Positions 59,980 to 64,000 of a DNA stretch of 64,000 nucleotides are shown one piece after another (position 1 is the stretch's first letter; every line of letters begins with the position of its first letter). The translations under genes and the position numbers were made by a program. Under the pieces are notes generated by a model. That model made no database searches. It saw only the letters and a list, made by a program, of their open reading frames with translations, and was not told the origin of the DNA. The DNA comes from Tomocerus qinae (lineage: Eukaryota > Arthropoda > Collembola > Entomobryomorpha > Tomoceridae): assembly GCA_020055645.1 (NCBI GenBank), contig CM034547.1, forward strand, positions 42,945,909-43,009,908. The letters run 5' to 3'.

Positions 59980-62282
59980 ATGAACGAGTTTCAGTGGAGT
60001 CATGCAGTAACTAATTTTTGCGCAAACTGCAATTTGACATTTGACGAAAATGCTTCAAAATCCAACAAAGTGAACATTACGGATAACAACAATTCTTTAG
60101 AAATTCAAATTTTGGACGCCCTTCTGTATATGTATGGACTGTCTCGCGAGGACTTCGCCCAAACATTTCCCCAGCATTTTGATGAAATTTTGAAATATTT
60201 TACAGACGTCGGAGGAGACGAAGTTGCTCTTTGCCATAATTGCACACAAGTATTTCGAGATGCTTATGGTATGTATATTAAATTCGAGAACTTGACTAAA
60301 GAGGATTCATTGTTGAAGAAGGCTATACAATCATCAAGATACCAAAGACTCCAATTGAAAACGGAACCAGAATTTGTTGAAGATCTAAACGAAAACAACA
60401 ATTTATTTAATTCTTGGAATTCCAATGAAAGCAATTTCTCTGATGGAGCAAGCAACGAAGACTCAAATCACCATTCCCAGGGTACAATAAACTATGACAT
60501 AAAAGTGGATATGGAAAATGAAAAATTCTCAAAGAGGACGAAGAAATCCGCAAACATTGCCCGTAGACCGAGAGGAAGGCCGAGAAAAGTTGCGAAAACA
60601 GGGAAACTAGTCATTAAATTTTCGAAACGTCAATTTCCGTCCGAAGTTGAAAACACTACGAGCTCTGTAAAGTGTGAAAGTAAGTTTTCAAACAATACTG
60701 TTTTTAAAACCAAAAAAACGAGCAGTTATTAATATTGTTTAATGAGATGCTGGAGACGTTTGTTAATATTCAATTACTTTTAATAAGCGTAAAATTAATA
60801 TATTAATTAGTTAAAGTTAATGAATTTAATAAGGTAATATTTTGGTGTTATTTAGGTGACAGTACATTTCAACCTTACTCAAGGCTAACGAGGTCCAAGT
60901 CTCATGGTTCAGGTTCAGAACAAAAGAGAAAACCATTACTAAATTATGGGGAAGATGACGTTTCCTCGAATTCAGACTTTGAAGATACCTTTGTCAAAAA
61001 AAGAAAGCCGTCAATCAAACAAAGTAATGAGTTGATTTTGATTGAATTGTACCAGTTTTCTCTGTCGTATTACATTCCGTACTTATAGTTATTAGGCATA
61101 TTTACACATTTTTGGTAATAATTCTTGTAGGAATGATAATGAAGAAGTACCGTGACAAACCACTTATGACTGCCATTTCTGATAAATGTGACGTTAAACA
61201 AGAAGACTCCGTAGATGTACAAAGTGACGATGAAGAAAAAAATGGCGAGGATGGTGTCCACCGAGGTTTAAAAAAACAGTTTACTAAGATTCGCCCTGAA
61301 AACGGGAAACGTTTAGTGTATGTTTGCAATGTATGCGGAAAAAGCATTACTAGAATCAAAGTGTTCAAAGTCCACATGAATGCCCACAAAAAAGAAGCCA
61401 ACAAACTGAAAAGGGCAGTTAGAAAAAAAGTCAAATGTCCCCATTGTGACAAATTATGCAAGAATGAAGATTCGTTAAAAATACATGTAAGCAATCATCA
61501 TTCAGGCGCCCCCAAAGTCTGTGATAAGTGTGGTAAAACATTTATGCGAATGGAAAGTTTAAAATTGCATCAACGGTTTTCGCACACTGATGATAAACAG
61601 TTTGAATGTAAGGTGTGTGGAATGAAATATAAATGGAAAGGCTCGCTACAAAGTCATGAATTGACCCACAAAAACCCACGACCTCACGTTTGCGAAAGGT
61701 AATAAAATTTATTAGCTTAGTACTGCTACATTTATAAAATTAAATCATGAATAAGGGGTAAATTTTGTGTAAATAATGTTTTAATTTCGGTAAAGGTGCG
61801 GAATGACGTTTGCAAATAAATCTAATCTTAACCGGCACAAGACGTACCATGAAGATGAAGAGCAAGATAAGGAGCTATTCAGATGTCAAGATTGTGGGAA
61901 AATTCTGAAAAATAGGAAGAGTCTTAAAAAACATATCAATGGAACCCATCGCGAAGATTTACAAAGAATTTTTACTTGTAAGTGTTTTAATTTATATAAT
62001 TAATTAATTTGATTAAATGAATTATTAAATAATTTATTTTTTTAAATACCAAAATTTAAAGGCCCAATTTGTGGAAAAACCACAAAAACCAGACCTAATT
62101 TGAAAGCCCATATGAAAATTCACGATCCAAATCGAATTATGAAGAGAAAATCGGAGACAGTAAGAAATTCAGATAGTACCGAAAGCGCAACGGTAATACA
62201 GTCATTACATAATTCTCATGCACTGCCTCCCCCGGTAGGGGATGTCTACCAACTACAGGTACCACCGAGTGCTTGGTATTAG
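59980..62282 (+). CDS. ZAD-like, AT-hook, seven-finger C2H2 transcription factor
   Basis: Nuclear DNA-binding protein. Five exons join in frame: 59980-60679, 60856-61023, 61131-61698, 61796-61977, 62062-62282 (612 residues). The N-terminus has two CxxC pairs, C14/C17 (FCANC) and C85/C88 (LCHNC), enclosing a helical segment: the ZAD dimerisation layout. An AT-hook, RRPRGRPRK, lies near residue 200. Seven C2H2 fingers follow: YVCNVCGKS, VKCPHCDKL, KVCDKCGKT, FECKVCGMK, HVCERCGMT (split by intron 3), FRCQDCGKI and FTCPICGKT (split by intron 4). ZAD-C2H2 proteins are a lineage-expanded arthropod family, so a named orthologue is unlikely. DNA target is unknown; the AT-hook suggests added minor-groove contact with AT-rich DNA. 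Confidence 0.88.
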
Positions 62283-63500
62283 CATATTAATAGCTAAATT
62301 AGAAGCTTAAAATATTATATTTAGTAGTTTTCGAGGATAAATTTTACTGAACAGCACACAATTATGTACATGTAAATGATGTATGTCAAGTCAGTCGCAG
62401 TACTTATAATCAATTCAAATTGTTGAGAAAGACTAAAGCAAATTGATGTACAGGATATTTATCTATCTATGGGGAAATTATTTTGACGTGTCTGTAGAGT
62501 TTTTATGTGATTTGTGACTAATCAACTGTAAAGTTAGCTATTGTTGTTTTACTTATAAAAACATAATAATTACAAGTTTGTTCATTTAGTCAAAATCCAG
62601 ACCAAGTGGTGTACTATGCATACACATAATATAGTATTACATAATAAAATAAGAAACCGTGATATTTTAATTTTTTGCAGCTATATGATTTTTTGTGCTT
62701 AATTCTTCTTCTTCTAGACAGGTCAACTTTGGAAACAGTATAATTTAATAAGGTATTATAATCACGTGTCAATAAGATACAGTTGTCAAAATCCAAGCAA
62801 TAATTTGCATAAACTACATAATTGTTTTAATGTAGGTGTTTTAAGAATTATCCTTTGACCAGTGTTTTTAAAAGTAGGCATTATGGCCTATTAATTTTTT
62901 GAAATTTTTTTTCACTGGGATTTCGTTTATGAATCAGCTTTTTGTGGGGTGTCATGTATGCACTTTTATTGGAGTAGCTTGATTTATGTAACATTATTTT
63001 AAGACAAATAGAAAGTTAATGTAAAGTTGAAAACGTGAACAATTATTGAGTTTTAATTGAGTTTTGATCATTTTATGTAATTCCTATAATAAATAATAAT
63101 TTGTTACAAAGATAATGAATAATGACTTTCGCCTGTTTGTTTATTAACTTGTTATGGTCCATGACCATACCATAAGTAACAGTAACACCGGCAGTATTTC
63201 ATGGGCCATGGGACTCGAAAAAATGGGTTTGTTCAGTACAAAAATGAAAAATAATTAAAATGCTTATAACAGGAACAATTTAAAAAATGCCAACTTATAA
63301 TACTTTACTTAGTTTTTGTCAGTTCATTACAATATCAAAGATACATACACGTACATGACTCTATATTGATTCAGAAGTCTTCAATATTTTTTCATCACGA
63401 CATAAGTTGCTGACATGACAGTGACTTACTTCAATAAATAACAGTTTCTTATACATCTAACACAGTACATTAACTACTATACATTGGGCATGGCTCAACT
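62283..63500. other. convergent intergenic space
   Basis: 3' UTRs of the zinc-finger gene (+) and UQCC6 (-) meet here. AT-rich, with no additional ORF supported. Confidence 0.45.
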
Positions 63501-63686
63501 TCAACTACCCGACGAATCTTCCCGCTCAAGATTATCATTTGAAGAACCTTTTAATTCTTTTACATATTTGTCTAAATCACTTAGGGGTTTGTAGTACATA
63601 TGAACAATTTGTGCTCCAGCTAGCATTGATAGCAAGGCGGCTGTCGAAAATCTTAAGTATTGACCCCAAGTAACACCGGCGGGCAT
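63501..63686 (-). CDS. UQCC6: UQCC6/Brawnin, mitochondrial complex III assembly micropeptide
   Basis: A 61-residue inner-membrane micropeptide needed for assembly of respiratory complex III (cytochrome bc1) in vertebrates. The single exon opens at an ATG at 63686 preceded by AAAA. The start MPAGVTWGQYL closely matches the invariant MPAGVPW opening of Brawnin. A single membrane helix follows (FSTAALLSMLAGAQIVHMYY), with the family LAGAxxVHxYY signature and a proline directly after it. The remainder is a short charged tail. Human Brawnin is 71 residues, so the length is normal. Proteins this small are often missed by automated annotation. Confidence 0.9.
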   Translation of the reverse strand: MPAGVTWGQYLRFSTAALLSMLAGAQIVHMYYKPLSDLDKYVKELKGSSNDNLEREDSSGS

Positions 63687-63776
63687 TTTGTCAAAAGTTT
63701 ACTATTCGTCTTCACGGTTCAGAAATAATTAAGACTTAAGGTTTTTGGAGGGACATTAAATGTTATAATGCTTGGT

Positions 63777-63818
63777 CTACCAACGGCCAGCTCTCTTCCT
63801 GTCTTCAGTTACTGGAAT
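63777..63818 (-). CDS. possible last exon of a further minus-strand gene (partial)
   Basis: On the minus strand a pyrimidine-rich acceptor (CCGGTTTTTTTTGTAG) is followed by a 14-codon frame reading IPVTEDRKRAGRW and a stop at 63777. The upstream exons would lie beyond the window or in the last 180 bp. I do not recognise the gene. It could equally be part of the UQCC6 upstream region, so this is only a candidate. Confidence 0.3.
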   Translation of the reverse strand: MPVTEDRKRAGRW

Positions 63819-64000
63819 CTACAAAAAAAACCGGTTTCATTTCAGTACAGTACAATTTTCAGGAAGGCAATTAACTTATTAATTATAAATATAACCAACT
63901 GTTAAGACTACTACTTAAATAATTCTTTTGTCGAGCTACAAAATTAGAAATAAACCTATTTTAAAATGATTTAGTATAACAAAATTACATAATATTACAT

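Noticed and set aside
61102-61494. 130-codon minus-strand ORF opposite the zinc-finger exon
   Set aside because: Antisense of C2H2 coding sequence; no independent features.
1-64000. CRISPR arrays, operons, ribosome binding sites and other prokaryotic features
   Set aside because: The window is clearly eukaryotic with spliced genes; the only regular spaced repeats are the satellites and transposon arrays described.

Overview
The window is nuclear DNA from an invertebrate animal, most likely an arthropod. Every recognisable gene is split by GT-AG introns, many only 50-250 bp long. Intergenic DNA is AT-rich. One zinc-finger protein has a ZAD-like N-terminus, a domain expanded in arthropods. I cannot name the species; a hexapod or relative such as a springtail would fit, but that is inference.

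Left third (1-16,480) is gene-dense. It holds the 3' half of a Piwi-clade Argonaute (+, cut by the window edge), a secreted C-type lectin (+), mitochondrial ribosomal protein bL21m (+), a small two-helix membrane protein (-), a Reeler/cytochrome b561 protein of the FRRS1 family (+, eight exons), a 99-residue unknown ORF (-), a divergent tetraspanin (-, six exons) and a divergent alpha-crystallin/Hsp20-like protein (-, three exons). A degenerate 26-bp satellite lies behind piwi.

The middle (16,480-41,440) is about 25 kb with no gene I can support, apart from one possible alternative exon at about 36.7-37.0 kb. It contains a 779-bp foldback transposon with roughly 265-280-bp inverted arms and an 11-bp flanking duplication. 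The region sits upstream of an RBM24/RBM38/SUP-12-type RNA-binding protein gene (+, six exons, 41,444-54,459) and is probably its 5' regulatory and alternative-promoter territory.

The last intron of that gene carries the most unusual structure in the window. This is a 1,608-bp hAT-type non-autonomous element with an exact 8-bp target duplication and 11-bp terminal inverted repeats. Inside are two arrays of GGCCGGCC hairpins on an exact 42-bp pitch, flanking a central array of about 25 CACGTG palindromes that starts on an exact 28-bp pitch. A second, 163-bp hAT-type MITE is nested within the central array.

Right end (56,428-64,000) holds an unrecognised 575-residue type I membrane protein (+), a ZAD/AT-hook/seven-finger C2H2 transcription factor (+), the complex III assembly micropeptide UQCC6/Brawnin (-) and perhaps the last exon of one more minus-strand gene. 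The genes do not form one pathway; this is an ordinary eukaryotic neighbourhood with piRNA, mitochondrial, membrane and RNA-processing genes side by side.
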